The notes under the pieces were generated by a model that made no database searches, was not told the origin of the DNA, and worked only from the letters and a program-made list of their open reading frames with translations. A stretch of 64,000 nucleotides of DNA from Rhodanobacteraceae bacterium. GTDB taxonomy: Bacteria; Pseudomonadota; Gammaproteobacteria; Xanthomonadales; SZUA-5. The translations under genes and the position numbers were made by a program. This document shows, piece after piece, positions 1 to 8,159 of this stretch (its first letter is position 1; every line of letters begins with the position of its first letter). Where the stretch lies: assembly GCA_016717705.1 (NCBI GenBank), contig JADKFD010000010.1, positions 36,685 through 100,684 of the forward strand. Reading direction: 5' to 3'.

Positions 1-1035
1 GGCATCGGCCCGGAGGACAAGCGCAGCGACAAGGATTTCTTCCTGATCCCGCACTTTGGCATCGCGCGCAAGCTCGATGAGAACACGACCATCGGCGTGG
101 CGGTCTACGGCAATGGCGGCATGAACACGCGCTATGTCGATGGCAGCGCGACGGTGGGTGCGCCGATCGGCACGGTGCCGCCGGGCACGCGGTTCACGCT
201 GCCCGGCACCTTCGGCGACGGCACCACCGGCGTCGATCTGATGCAGTTGTTCATTGCGCCGACCTGGGCGCGCAAGTTCGACAATGGCGTCAGCATCGGC
301 ATTTCGCCGATTCTGGCGATGCAGTTGTTCGAGGCGCGCGGCATGGGCAATTTTGCGCCGTTCTCCGCCGAGCCGGAGAATCTGACCGACAACAGTCATG
401 ACACTTCATACGGGATGGGGCTGAAGTTCGGCATCCAGGTGCCGATCGGCGCCAGCGCGAGTTTCGGCGCGTCTTACCAGTCGCAGATGTGGATGAGCGA
501 GTTCGACGACTACGCGGGCTTGTTTGCCGGGCAGGGTGATTTCGACATTCCGGCATCGGCGACGGTGGGTGTGTCGGTCGCTGCCAGCGATGCGCTGACG
601 CTGGCTTTCGATGTGCAGTGGATTGGCTACAGCAGCATCGATTCGATCGCCAACCCGATGTTCCCGAACCTGATGCAGGCGCCGCTGGGTTCCGATGGTG
701 GCGCCGGTTTTGGCTGGAATGACATGACCGTGTACAAGTTCGGCGCGGCGTGGAAATCGAGCGCGATCAGCACCTGGTACTTCGGTTACAGCTTCACCGA
801 CCAGCCCATCGACTCCAGCGAAGTGATGTTCAACATCCTGGCGCCGGGCGTGGTCGAGCAGCACTTCACCACCGGCTACACCCACGAGAACGCCAACGGC
901 AACAGCTGGACGGTGTCGGCGATGTACGCGCCGTCGGAATCGGTCAGCGGCATCAATCCGCTGGATCCGGCGCAGAACATCGAGATCAGCATGGACCAGA
1001 TCGATCTGGAGTTCAGTTATCGCTTTGGGCAGTGA
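1..1035 (+). CDS. OmpP1/FadL-family outer-membrane transporter, 3' part
   Basis: The reading frame is open from the first base, so the N-terminus lies outside the window. About 344 residues are visible. They alternate short polar and aromatic stretches typical of beta-barrel strands and end in an aromatic-rich strand (ELEFSYRFGQ-like end), as outer-membrane proteins do for BAM recognition. Segments such as the GMGLKFGIQVPIGASASFGA region and the repeated 'FGYSFTDQPI' type strands match the FadL/OmpP1 family, which moves long-chain fatty acids or other hydrophobic compounds across the outer membrane. The substrate cannot be told from this part. A perfect hairpin follows the stop. Confidence 0.8.
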   Translation, partial: GIGPEDKRSDKDFFLIPHFGIARKLDENTTIGVAVYGNGGMNTRYVDGSATVGAPIGTVPPGTRFTLPGTFGDGTTGVDLMQLFIAPTWARKFDNGVSIGISPILAMQLFEARGMGNFAPFSAEPENLTDNSHDTSYGMGLKFGIQVPIGASASFGASYQSQMWMSEFDDYAGLFAGQGDFDIPASATVGVSVAASDALTLAFDVQWIGYSSIDSIANPMFPNLMQAPLGSDGGAGFGWNDMTVYKFGAAWKSSAISTWYFGYSFTDQPIDSSEVMFNILAPGVVEQHFTTGYTHENANGNSWTVSAMYAPSESVSGINPLDPAQNIEISMDQIDLEFSYRFGQ

Positions 1036-1041
1036 TGCACC

Positions 1042-1070
1042 GGGCTCGGCGCCGCGTGGGCGCCGAGCCC
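1042..1070 (+). terminator. Perfect 12-bp stem hairpin after the FadL gene
   Basis: GGGCTCGGCGCC and its exact complement are separated by GCGTG, seven bases after the porin stop codon. There is no clear T-tract, so it may be a weak intrinsic terminator or an mRNA 3'-end stabiliser. Confidence 0.55.
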
Positions 1071-1109
1071 AGATTCTCGGTCCGCAAGGGAAGGCGAGGA
1101 CGGGTTCTG

Positions 1110-1189
1110 GTAGGTCACGTTGTCCGCGCAGCGGACTACGTGACTCGCAGGGCCGTCACGTAGCCTGCTGCGCAGGCAACGTGACCTAC
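1110..1189. repeat. Family A nested palindromic repeat, copy 1
   Basis: The element starts GTAGGTCACGTTG and ends CAACGTGACCTAC, with a second inner palindrome (CTACGTGAC / GTCACGTAG). The same architecture recurs at 7971, 14625, 15654, 22033, 42377, 42482 (half) and 50976. This copy overlaps the 3' end of the DsrE-like gene and supplies its last residues and stop codon. Confidence 0.9.
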
Positions 1190-1699
1190 GAATACGGTCG
1201 TCAGGTTGCGGACAAAAAACGCCTCTGCCGACTTGAGGTGCGAGGTCAGGGCTTGATGTAAGCCGCATCCTTCCTCGATCTGCAGCCGCGCGATTTCGGC
1301 AACGCCTGAGGGAACCACAGCGACATCCGGCAGCAACCTGGACGGATCGATATTGCGTCCCTTCAAGGTGTTGGCGCAGACGCGGAACTCAACGCCTTCC
1401 AGCATCAGCGGATCGACCAGCGCGTCATAGCTGTTGCCGCGCTCATCGGCGGCGCCGTCAACCAGAAAGTCGACGCCCGCACCCAGCGCGACCACGATGA
1501 TCCTGATCTTCGGGTCGGCGCGATGGTGATTGCCGATGTTGCGGATCATCGGGATCGCGCGGCTGCTGTCGTCGATGTGGTAGACCACGGTTGTTGCATG
1601 GTCGACGGCAGTTTCCGCCGCGAATGCCTGCGCGGGCAGGGCAGACACCGCAAGGAGCCCGGCTATGGTGATTGCGCGAATGCTGCTGACAGTGTTCAT
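1136..1699 (-). CDS. Secreted DsrE/DsrF-like family protein
   Basis: 187 residues. The start chosen is the ATG giving MNTVSSIRAIT followed by a hydrophobic signal peptide ending near AQAFA; the longer open frame upstream has no protein-like character. The mature part (TTVVYHIDDSSRAI, IRIIVVALGAGVDFL, GVEFRVCANTLKGR, VPSGVAEIARLQIEEG) has the order of beta strands and the single Cys-containing CANTL segment of DsrE-like proteins, a sulfur-relay-like fold common as a periplasmic stand-alone domain. Its substrate is unknown. The last 15 or so residues (HVACAAGYVTALRVT) are read from a family A palindromic repeat, so the natural C-terminus appears to have been replaced. Confidence 0.75.
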   Translation of the reverse strand: MNTVSSIRAITIAGLLAVSALPAQAFAAETAVDHATTVVYHIDDSSRAIPMIRNIGNHHRADPKIRIIVVALGAGVDFLVDGAADERGNSYDALVDPLMLEGVEFRVCANTLKGRNIDPSRLLPDVAVVPSGVAEIARLQIEEGCGLHQALTSHLKSAEAFFVRNLTTVFVGHVACAAGYVTALRVT

Positions 1700-1785
1700 G
1701 ATCGGAGTCGAGGATGGCCGTTCCGCGACTCTACTATCGGACGGGCGCCAGTGCCCGCACGATGACCCGATGAATCCTGCGAAGA

Positions 1786-2757
1786 TCACGGGCAACGAAC
1801 GCCATCGAGTCCTTCGAGAAGTCGCTGGTAGTGGTAGGAGCCAGTCTGTCCACCATTCTCGATCCACTGGAATCGCATCGTGCTGCAAGTGGGGAAACTC
1901 ACCGTGGCATTGCCCCAGTTGGACCATTGCACCTGGCTGGGATTGAAGGCGGCACCGAACAAGCCGCCGGTGGTGAGCAGCAGGGGTACGTTGATTTCAG
2001 TGGTGCCGGCGACATAGTCGACGTTGCCGACGATCCAGCGCTGCAGGCCACCGGCGTAGGTGTACCAGGTCAGGAAGAAGACCCGTCGTGTACCTTGCTG
2101 TCCGGCCTCGACCAGGACACCTTCGCCATTGCGCAACGGGTCATAATAGCTACCACTCAAATTGCCGGATATGGGCTGCAGCAGCACCGGCAAACCATAA
2201 TCCGTCGGGTCATAGCCAGCCACCGACACGTTGGCGTTGGGAGACGCGCTGGTGCCCGCGAGATAGACGAAACTGAACGAGCTGTCATCGTCGAAGGCAA
2301 AAGACGAGCCGAACTCGTTCAATACGGTCGTGGTTGGCACCATCAAACTGCCGCAGAAGCTGTCCAGAACGCCATTGTTCGGGTCGCTGTCGAGGAAGAC
2401 TTCGTTGGTTTGCTGCGAGTTTTGAATCAGGACCACGCGCAGCCCGCCACACACAAATGGCGTGCCGGAAATGACGCTGAAGGTCAGCAGCAACTGGGCG
2501 TCGCCGGCCGTCGCGCAAGGTTTGCGCCAGAAAGTGCCGCGAACTACCGCGGGTGGACTGTTCGAGCCGGCCGTATTGACGTCAAATGACCAGGTCGGTC
2601 CGCTTGGGACGGTCGAAAGCGGTACAGCCAAGCAATTTGGCGTGATTTCCTCGCTCTGCTCGCCTGCCGCAAACGTAATAGGCGCGTCTTCTGCAAGGGC
2701 CAGAGCGCCGGCAGTCGCGGCGACCAGTGTGCTTGCCGATAAGGGCCACTTGTTCAT
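1786..2757 (-). CDS. Secreted protein of unknown function with 'SGSYYDP..GEG' C-terminal module
   Basis: 323 residues. The ATG used follows an AGGAG Shine-Dalgarno at good spacing and gives a signal peptide (MNKWPLSASTLVAATAGALA) cleaved near ALA-EDA; the track frame further upstream is unlikely. The N-terminal half is a disulfide-capable domain of unknown type. The C-terminal ~130 residues begin with SGNLSGSYYDPLRNGEGVLVE and contain FFLTWYTYAGGLQRWIVG. This module recurs in secreted proteins of Xanthomonadales-type genomes and has no assigned function. The gene stands alone between the DsrE-like gene and a repeat. No enzymatic motif was found. Confidence 0.75.
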   Translation of the reverse strand: MNKWPLSASTLVAATAGALALAEDAPITFAAGEQSEEITPNCLAVPLSTVPSGPTWSFDVNTAGSNSPPAVVRGTFWRKPCATAGDAQLLLTFSVISGTPFVCGGLRVVLIQNSQQTNEVFLDSDPNNGVLDSFCGSLMVPTTTVLNEFGSSFAFDDDSSFSFVYLAGTSASPNANVSVAGYDPTDYGLPVLLQPISGNLSGSYYDPLRNGEGVLVEAGQQGTRRVFFLTWYTYAGGLQRWIVGNVDYVAGTTEINVPLLLTTGGLFGAAFNPSQVQWSNWGNATVSFPTCSTMRFQWIENGGQTGSYHYQRLLEGLDGVRCP

Positions 2758-2884
2758 GGCTAACTCCTGGATGCCGACCATCATCGCGGCGGCCAGGGTT
2801 ATCAACGCTGTCGCCGGCGCCATGGCACGGACTTGAGATGATCTGGTTAGCACCCATCCACAGCACTGGCTGGTCCGACCCGCA

Positions 2885-2968
2885 AGAGAGCTTCGACCAG
2901 GTCCAAACCCACCTGAAGCGAGTGCTTCGCTGTGGTGGGTCCGGGTCTTGTCCGGACGCCTCTCGAAT
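2885..2968. repeat. Family E repeat, intact copy
   Basis: It contains AGGTCCAAACCCAC, TTCGCTGTGGTGGGT and TTGTCCGGACGCCTCTCG in order. The same blocks occur at 7905-8125, where a family A repeat has inserted between them. Confidence 0.7.
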
Positions 2969-3033
2969 CACCGGATAACCCAATGCCTGGTGTGGGTGCC
3001 AATCAGCTGAATGCACTGCATCAACCAAGCCAT

Positions 3034-3059
3034 CCCAGCGCCGTGGGTGCGGCGCTGGG
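3034..3059 (-). terminator. Hairpin downstream of secreted-protein gene
   Basis: CCCAGCGCC and its complement GGCGCTGGG flank an 8-base loop just past the stop of the minus-strand gene starting at 4748. No strong T-run is present on the minus strand. Confidence 0.45.
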
Positions 3060-3068
3060 ACAGCGACA

Positions 3069-4748
3069 TCAACCCTCAAAGCCGTTGCGGAACAGCGCGT
3101 CTTCGTCGTAAGGCGCGACATAAATGCCTGCCCAGCCCAGCGTGTTTTCCGGGTCGACTGGGTCGACCCACAACATGCTCAGCGTCACCGCGAGTCGGCC
3201 GCCGCGGAAACCATCGCGCTCGATGCCCACTGCGCTCACGAACGACCCGGCCGGGGCCAGTGGATCAATCAGAGTACCGTTCGTGGTGCTGACTTCGGCC
3301 ACGGTCTGCAACGGGCTGCCATTGACCACGCCATCGCGCATATAGAGGCCGTCGAGTGCGTTGCGTTTGGCCTTGAACACCACCTGACCGCGGCTACCCG
3401 GCGGCGAATGCAGCGCCGCGAAGGTGCCGGCGCGCCAGCGCGCCAGTTCCGTGCCGGGCTCGATCGTTCCGCCCGCACCCGGCGCTCTGCCGGAGAAGCC
3501 CCAGAACATGAAGTCTTCGACGCCGTCTTCCAGCGTGCGTGCGACGCGGTGGGTGGTATTGGAGTTCAAGTCATAGACGAAGAAGCCTTGATTGACCGGA
3601 ACATTCACCACCAGGCCGGTGGGATGGATCAGGTTGCAGTAGGCGATGATGTCCGGATTGCCGTCGACCGGGCACAGCAGGGTCTTCTGGAACATTTCGG
3701 TGCCCCAACTGGCCCAGAATGCCATGCGGCTACCATCGGCATTCAGCGACAGCGCTTCGCCCATGGTCCGGAAAACGACGCCTGCAGCTTCACCCGGAAC
3801 CTGGCCGCCGATGCTGACGACGACTTGCAGCGGTGGCGTGGAGGCGATCGGGGCGCGATAAATGCCGCCCATGGTCGGGGCTTCTTCGATGTCCAGACCG
3901 GTGAAGTAGACAAAGCCGTTGGCGGCGCTCGGCGGCGCAGTGGAGCCAAACGTGGTGGTGCCGCCCGCGGGCTGATTCGGAATCAGCGTATTGGAACTGG
4001 CGACCAGCCCGGTATAGGGGATCGGCATGGTGGTGACGACATCGCGGAAATAAATGCCGGTTCTGCCCAGACCATCGGCAAGATCCGTGTAATTGCCTTT
4101 GTAGACGATGTAGCGGCCGTCGGCGACGGCGGCTGATCCCGGGAACTGGTCAAAACGCTGGCCCAGCAGGGCGCCCGGTACCGAGAACCACGGGAAACTC
4201 AGGGTGAACTGATCCAGTTCCACGGCGCTGCCGAGCAGGCTGGCGCCAGTGACCGGAACACCGGCCGGAAAGGCATAGATTCCCGACGTGCCGATGCGGG
4301 TTTCCGTGGTTCCCAGCATATAGGTCCAGGTGGGCTGGTGTTGTCCACGGGTGGCGACAAGATTCGACGTGGCATCGATCCGCGGCGTTGAAGGGAACTC
4401 CATGAAGCCCGCGGGAATTCCGGTGTAAAGGGTGTTGTTGGGGCTGGGAACGGCATCGCCCCGAGTCAGCAGCTTGATGATCGGGCCCGGTGGAACAAGG
4501 TTGCGCTGATAGATACCGTCAACTTGCTGTGCGCTGCCCTCGCTACTGCGCGCACGGAATACCAGCACGCCGGCATTGTTGATGGCAGGCTGGTTGTAAC
4601 TCTTGAAGGTCGCAGCCGGAGCTCCACCAGGCGCAATATCGCTGTTGTTGACTCCGACGCTCCACGTCAATTGCTGCGCGATACCCTGAGAGGCGAATAA
4701 CGCAAGCACAAGCGCGGCCGAAATGGCCGAACGTTTGATGGTGTTCAT
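3069..4748 (-). CDS. Large secreted protein with C-terminal 'GFE' signature
   Basis: 559 residues. The N-terminus MNTIKRSAISAALVLALFAS...AQQ is a clear signal peptide. The body has repeated short beta segments of the type 'AINNAGVLVFRARSS', 'GIYQRNL', 'GIYFRDV', 'GIYRAP', 'GLYMRDG' and 'GIYVAP', spaced through the protein. This suggests a propeller-like repeat fold as in secreted DUF7453-type proteins (family name from memory, not tested). It ends DALFRNGFEG; a terminal [FI]xxGFE is a recurrent end of secreted proteins in Xanthomonadales-like genomes and may be a sorting signal. A second protein end in this window (19007-19180) has the same signature. Function unknown. Confidence 0.75.
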   Translation of the reverse strand: MNTIKRSAISAALVLALFASQGIAQQLTWSVGVNNSDIAPGGAPAATFKSYNQPAINNAGVLVFRARSSEGSAQQVDGIYQRNLVPPGPIIKLLTRGDAVPSPNNTLYTGIPAGFMEFPSTPRIDATSNLVATRGQHQPTWTYMLGTTETRIGTSGIYAFPAGVPVTGASLLGSAVELDQFTLSFPWFSVPGALLGQRFDQFPGSAAVADGRYIVYKGNYTDLADGLGRTGIYFRDVVTTMPIPYTGLVASSNTLIPNQPAGGTTTFGSTAPPSAANGFVYFTGLDIEEAPTMGGIYRAPIASTPPLQVVVSIGGQVPGEAAGVVFRTMGEALSLNADGSRMAFWASWGTEMFQKTLLCPVDGNPDIIAYCNLIHPTGLVVNVPVNQGFFVYDLNSNTTHRVARTLEDGVEDFMFWGFSGRAPGAGGTIEPGTELARWRAGTFAALHSPPGSRGQVVFKAKRNALDGLYMRDGVVNGSPLQTVAEVSTTNGTLIDPLAPAGSFVSAVGIERDGFRGGRLAVTLSMLWVDPVDPENTLGWAGIYVAPYDEDALFRNGFEG

Positions 4749-4866
4749 GGGTGGTCTCCAACAGATTTCAAAAGCTGGGTTCAGGCCAATCCGGAAATGA
4801 TCGAAAGACTGCGGACTGGGCTGGTGTCAAGCTGGGTCAACTCGCTATCGGGTGGCATGCGGGTAT

Positions 4867-5490
4867 TTACGGCCCGCAGCGCTCCGTCGCGGTGTGGACG
4901 ATGGCGTCCACCGCGGACTGATTCAGCATCTGAGCGACATAGGCGGTGCCGCTGACCAGGCTCACCTGGGCTGCGTAGGCGCGCAGGTGATTGCGTGAAC
5001 CACACAGCAGCTGCGCATAGGTCTGATCGATGTCGGCATGTTGCGAACGATCCATCGCCGCGACGATGTCGCGCATGTCGACTTCCTCGATGAATCCACC
5101 GACCTTCAGCGCCGCCAGTTCACTGGTGCTTCCCAGTGCCATCAGGTTGTCGTGCAATGCCTGCAGCGACGGATCCTGGAATTCGCCGATGGCCGCGCCG
5201 GCGGCCGGATCGGCAAGCTGGTAACGCCGCAACAGGCGCAGCATCGCGTCCATATGGCTTTGTTCGGAAGACGCGATGTTGGCGAAACTTGGCGTGGCCC
5301 ACTGGTCGTAAGACTGCAGATAGACGTCACGGGCGAGTTTCTCTTCCTCGCGCATGAAGCGCAGATCGGCGGTTTCCACCGGGGTCAACGGCGTGGTCAC
5401 GGCACCGCCGCCCGCGCGTCCCGCAGCGACGGACACCTGAGCTCCGATCGCGCCGAGCAGCACCAGCGTCAGCATGGTTTGCTTCCTCAT
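4867..5490 (-). CDS. DUF2202 ferritin-like secreted protein
   Basis: 207 residues with an N-terminal signal peptide (MRKQTMLTLVLLGAIGAQVSVAA). Of two in-frame ATGs two codons apart (5496 and 5490), the second is preferred because the GGGGGA ribosome-binding site abuts the first. Core motifs are MREEEKLARDVY, SEQSHMDAMLRLL and IEEVDMRDIVAAMD. The Glu/His pairs (EEEK...SEQSH and EEVD...H) are the metal-ligand pattern of a four-helix ferritin-like fold, as in DUF2202 proteins. Its biological role is not established. It is a single gene, divergent from the response regulator. Confidence 0.85.
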   Translation of the reverse strand: MRKQTMLTLVLLGAIGAQVSVAAGRAGGGAVTTPLTPVETADLRFMREEEKLARDVYLQSYDQWATPSFANIASSEQSHMDAMLRLLRRYQLADPAAGAAIGEFQDPSLQALHDNLMALGSTSELAALKVGGFIEEVDMRDIVAAMDRSQHADIDQTYAQLLCGSRNHLRAYAAQVSLVSGTAYVAQMLNQSAVDAIVHTATERCGP

Positions 5491-5638
5491 GGCCATTCCC
5501 CCGCTTCACATGCGCGCAGTATGCGAAGGAGTCGTTGCCGGGCGACTGCACAGCTGCTCCAGGATGTTTCAACTTGTTTCAGATCAGGGGCCGGGCGCTG
5601 CGGGCTGGCGAGGATTGGCTGCCAAGGGAGGCGTAGCC

Positions 5639-6349
5639 GTGATCGAGGAAACTCGCCAACGCATTCTGGTCGTCGACGACGATGTCGCTCTGCGCGGGTT
5701 GATCGCGAGCTACCTCGAAGCCAACGGCTTCCTGGTCGACGGCGCCGGGGACGGTCGCGAGATGCGCGTGGCCATCGACCGCCACCCGCCGGACCTGATC
5801 GTGCTCGATCTGATGCTGCCCGGTGAGGACGGGCTCAGCCTGCTGCGCGGGCTGCGCGCAACCGGCGGGCCGCCGGTGATCATGGTCTCGGCGCGCGGCG
5901 ACGAGGTCGATCGCGTGGTCGGCCTGGAAGTGGGTGCCGACGACTATCTGCCCAAGCCCTTCGGGCCGCGCGAACTGCTGGCGCGCGTGCGTGCGGTGCT
6001 GCGGCGCGGGCAGGCGCCCAGCGCTGGAAACGGATCGATCAGCTTCGGGCCATTTCGTCTGGACAAGCTGTCGCACACGCTGACGCGCGACGACATCGAG
6101 GTGCCGCTGACCTCGGGCGAGTTCAATCTGTTGCGGATATTTGCCGAGCATCCCAATCAGGTGCTGACGCGCGATCATCTGGTGTCGCTGCTGCGCGGCT
6201 TCGAACGCACGCCCTTCGATCGCAGCATCGATGTGCGCATCACCCGCCTGCGGCGCAAGATCGAGGCGGTACCCGAAGCGCCGCTCCACCTGCGCACCGT
6301 GTGGGGTGAGGGTTATCTGTTCTCGCCGCGCGGCGATCCGCGCTCGTGA
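5639..6349 (+). CDS. ompR: OmpR-type response regulator
   Basis: 236 residues from a GTG start with a GGGAGG Shine-Dalgarno seven bases upstream; the ATG further upstream would add an unrelated tail. The receiver domain has DDD at residues 13-15, phospho-acceptor Asp about 57 in VLDLMLPGEDG, and Lys about 106 in LPKPFGPREL. A winged-helix DNA-binding domain follows (PLTSGEFNLLRIF, DRSIDVRITRLRRKIE, TVWGEGYLF). The match to E. coli OmpR is close along the whole length, including GEDGLS and VDRVVGLEVGADDY. The stop overlaps the kinase start (GTGA), so the two are translationally coupled. Likely role: osmotic or envelope-stress control of porins; the targets cannot be seen here. Confidence 0.9.
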   Translation: MIEETRQRILVVDDDVALRGLIASYLEANGFLVDGAGDGREMRVAIDRHPPDLIVLDLMLPGEDGLSLLRGLRATGGPPVIMVSARGDEVDRVVGLEVGADDYLPKPFGPRELLARVRAVLRRGQAPSAGNGSISFGPFRLDKLSHTLTRDDIEVPLTSGEFNLLRIFAEHPNQVLTRDHLVSLLRGFERTPFDRSIDVRITRLRRKIEAVPEAPLHLRTVWGEGYLFSPRGDPRS

Positions 6350-7887
6350 AGGCGGCCACCAGCCTGTTCGGCGCGGTATTGCGGGCGGTACTCGCGGGCC
6401 TTTTGCTGGCCGTCGTCAGCGCGACCTCGCTCGGTTATGTCTGGGTACTGCGGCCGCTGGCCGAGCGCTCGGCAGATGACTTCGCCGCGCTGCTGGTATT
6501 GTCGGCCAGCAGCTATGACGAGCTGCGTGAGGACGCCCGCGGCGAGTTCATGCAGAACTTGCGCCGGCAGCACCAGTTGCAGGTCGCGTTTGTCGCCACG
6601 CCTTTGCCCGCCGAGTCGCAGCATCATCCCTACCTGAATCTGTTGCGCAGTGCCTTGTATCGACGCACAGGCAGGCCCGAGCAGGTCGTTGTCGGCGAGG
6701 TGCCGGACCAGATCTTTCACGCGGAACTGGCGGTCGCCGGGGGCTGGCTGCGCTTTTCCTTCGACAAGCAGCGCATCGCGCCGCGACCGCAGCAAGCCAT
6801 CATGGCGGCGCTGCTGGCGCTGCTGATCGGCAGCGGCGTCACCGCCTGGCTGGTTGCGCGCCATATCAGCCGACCGGTGGCCCAACTCGCCGATGGTGCC
6901 CTGCAGATCGGCCGCGGCGGCTTGCCCATGCATCTGCCGCATAGCCCGATCCGCGAACTGCAGTCGCTCAGCGACGCCTTTGCCGCGATGGCGGCGCAAC
7001 TGGCGGCGCAGCGCGAGAGCCAGATGACGCTGATGGCCGGCATCTCGCACGATCTGCGCAGCCCGCTGGCGCGCCTGCGCATGGCCGTGGGCATGCTCGG
7101 CAGCGCGGACGACAGCGAGGTGCTGCGGCGCATGGAGATCGACATCGCCGAGATGAATCGATTGATCGCCGCGCAGATGGAGCTGACGCGCGCGCAGCAG
7201 GCCGAAGCCGCCACCAGCGTCGATATCGGCGCGCTGCTGCGCGAGGTGGCCGATGGCGCCGAGGCGCGCCTGCCCGGCAGTGTCAGTCTTTCCATTCACC
7301 CATTTCATAAGTCGTTGAATCTACGAGACACCGTTCACCCTGAGCAGAGCATCCCAGCTCCATCGGGATGCGGCGTCGAAGGGCACCAAAGGGCGCGCGG
7401 TGATCAACGCGTGTTGAAGACTCCCGCGCGTCCTTCGACGACGCGTCCTGATGAAGCGTCAGACGCTCTGCTCAGGATGAGCGGGTTCAAGGTCACCGCG
7501 CCGTCTTTGGTGCAACCGAACGCTCTCCACGAACATACCTGCCACGCGCTGTTGCCGGCGATGGCGCTGCACCGGCTGATTGCCAACCTGGTCGACAACG
7601 CGCAGTTCCACGGCGGCGGCAAGCTGCTCATCGCCTGTCGCCAGTTGCGCGGCACCTTGTGCATCGGCGTGCGTGATCGTGGTCCCGGCATTGCGCCAGA
7701 GCAGCGTGAAGCGATTTTCCGGCCATTTCATCGTCTTGATCCGGCGCGCCAACGCAGCACCGGCGGCAGCGGGCTGGGGCTTGCCATCGCGCGCCAGCTG
7801 GCGCAGACCCACGGCTGGAAGCTCGGCGTGCGTGCGCGTACTGGCGGCGGCAGCAGCTTCTGGCTGCTGATTCCGCTGGCCCGATAG
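6346..7887 (+). CDS. EnvZ-like sensor histidine kinase with a repeat-derived insertion
   Basis: 513 residues from a GTG overlapping the response-regulator stop. The order is: N-terminal membrane segment (about 10-35), periplasmic sensor, second membrane segment (about 150-174), HAMP linker, phospho-acceptor in MAGISHDLRSPLARLRM (His about 235), and HATPase with N-box NLVDNAQFHGG (about 414), DRGPGIA and GGSGLGLAIA. Compared with EnvZ, about 50-60 extra residues sit between the first strand of the ATPase domain (VSLSIHP) and the N-box helix. They are encoded by an imperfect palindrome (7331-7484) that looks like an intergenic repeat and keeps frame. Whether the kinase still works is unknown; all catalytic boxes remain. 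Confidence 0.88.
   Translation: MKAATSLFGAVLRAVLAGLLLAVVSATSLGYVWVLRPLAERSADDFAALLVLSASSYDELREDARGEFMQNLRRQHQLQVAFVATPLPAESQHHPYLNLLRSALYRRTGRPEQVVVGEVPDQIFHAELAVAGGWLRFSFDKQRIAPRPQQAIMAALLALLIGSGVTAWLVARHISRPVAQLADGALQIGRGGLPMHLPHSPIRELQSLSDAFAAMAAQLAAQRESQMTLMAGISHDLRSPLARLRMAVGMLGSADDSEVLRRMEIDIAEMNRLIAAQMELTRAQQAEAATSVDIGALLREVADGAEARLPGSVSLSIHPFHKSLNLRDTVHPEQSIPAPSGCGVEGHQRARGDQRVLKTPARPSTTRPDEASDALLRMSGFKVTAPSLVQPNALHEHTCHALLPAMALHRLIANLVDNAQFHGGGKLLIACRQLRGTLCIGVRDRGPGIAPEQREAIFRPFHRLDPARQRSTGGSGLGLAIARQLAQTHGWKLGVRARTGGGSSFWLLIPLAR
7331..7484. repeat. Palindromic repeat inside the histidine-kinase gene
   Basis: CCGTTCACCCTGAGCAGAGC at the left end pairs with 18 of 20 bases at the right end (7465-7484). 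The pairing continues inwards (CGTCGAAGG at 7373 with CCTTCGACG at 7432; CCATCGGGATG with CCTGATGAAGC). The whole 154 bp is one imperfect inverted repeat of the 'CTGAGC..CTTCGAC' type usually found between genes. It is read through without a stop. Confidence 0.85.
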
Positions 7888-7904
7888 TCTTGGCCCAATG
7901 AGCA

Positions 7905-8125
7905 GGAGCGTTTGGACAAGGTCCAAACCCACGAACAGCCGGCCTTTCGCTGTCGTGGGTTGCGGTGAAAGTAGGTCACGTTGGTCGTGCTTTTTGACCT
8001 ACGTGACGTCGCACCATCGTTGTCACGTAGCCCGCAACGCGGGCAAGATGGCACCTACTTTCATGCTTCGGGATGGCACGAAGCACCATGACCGTCCGGA
8101 CCTGGTCCGGAAGCCTTTCGCATCG
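7905..8125. repeat. Family E repeat interrupted by a family A repeat
   Basis: 7905-7970 holds AAGGTCCAAACCCAC and TTTCGCTGTCGTGGGTT. 8090-8125 holds GTCCGGACCTGGTCCGGAAGCC and TTTCGCATCG. Together they align with the intact copy at 2885-2968. The family A repeat 7971-8058 separates the two halves. Confidence 0.65.
7971..8058. repeat. Family A repeat, copy 2
   Basis: It starts GTAGGTCACGTTGG and ends GGCACCTAC (degenerate), with the inner CTACGTGACG / TGTCACGTAG pair. It lies inside a family E repeat. Confidence 0.85.
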
Positions 8126-8159
8126 CCTGAGCGTCAGTGGTCGGCAACTCAGGAAGGGG

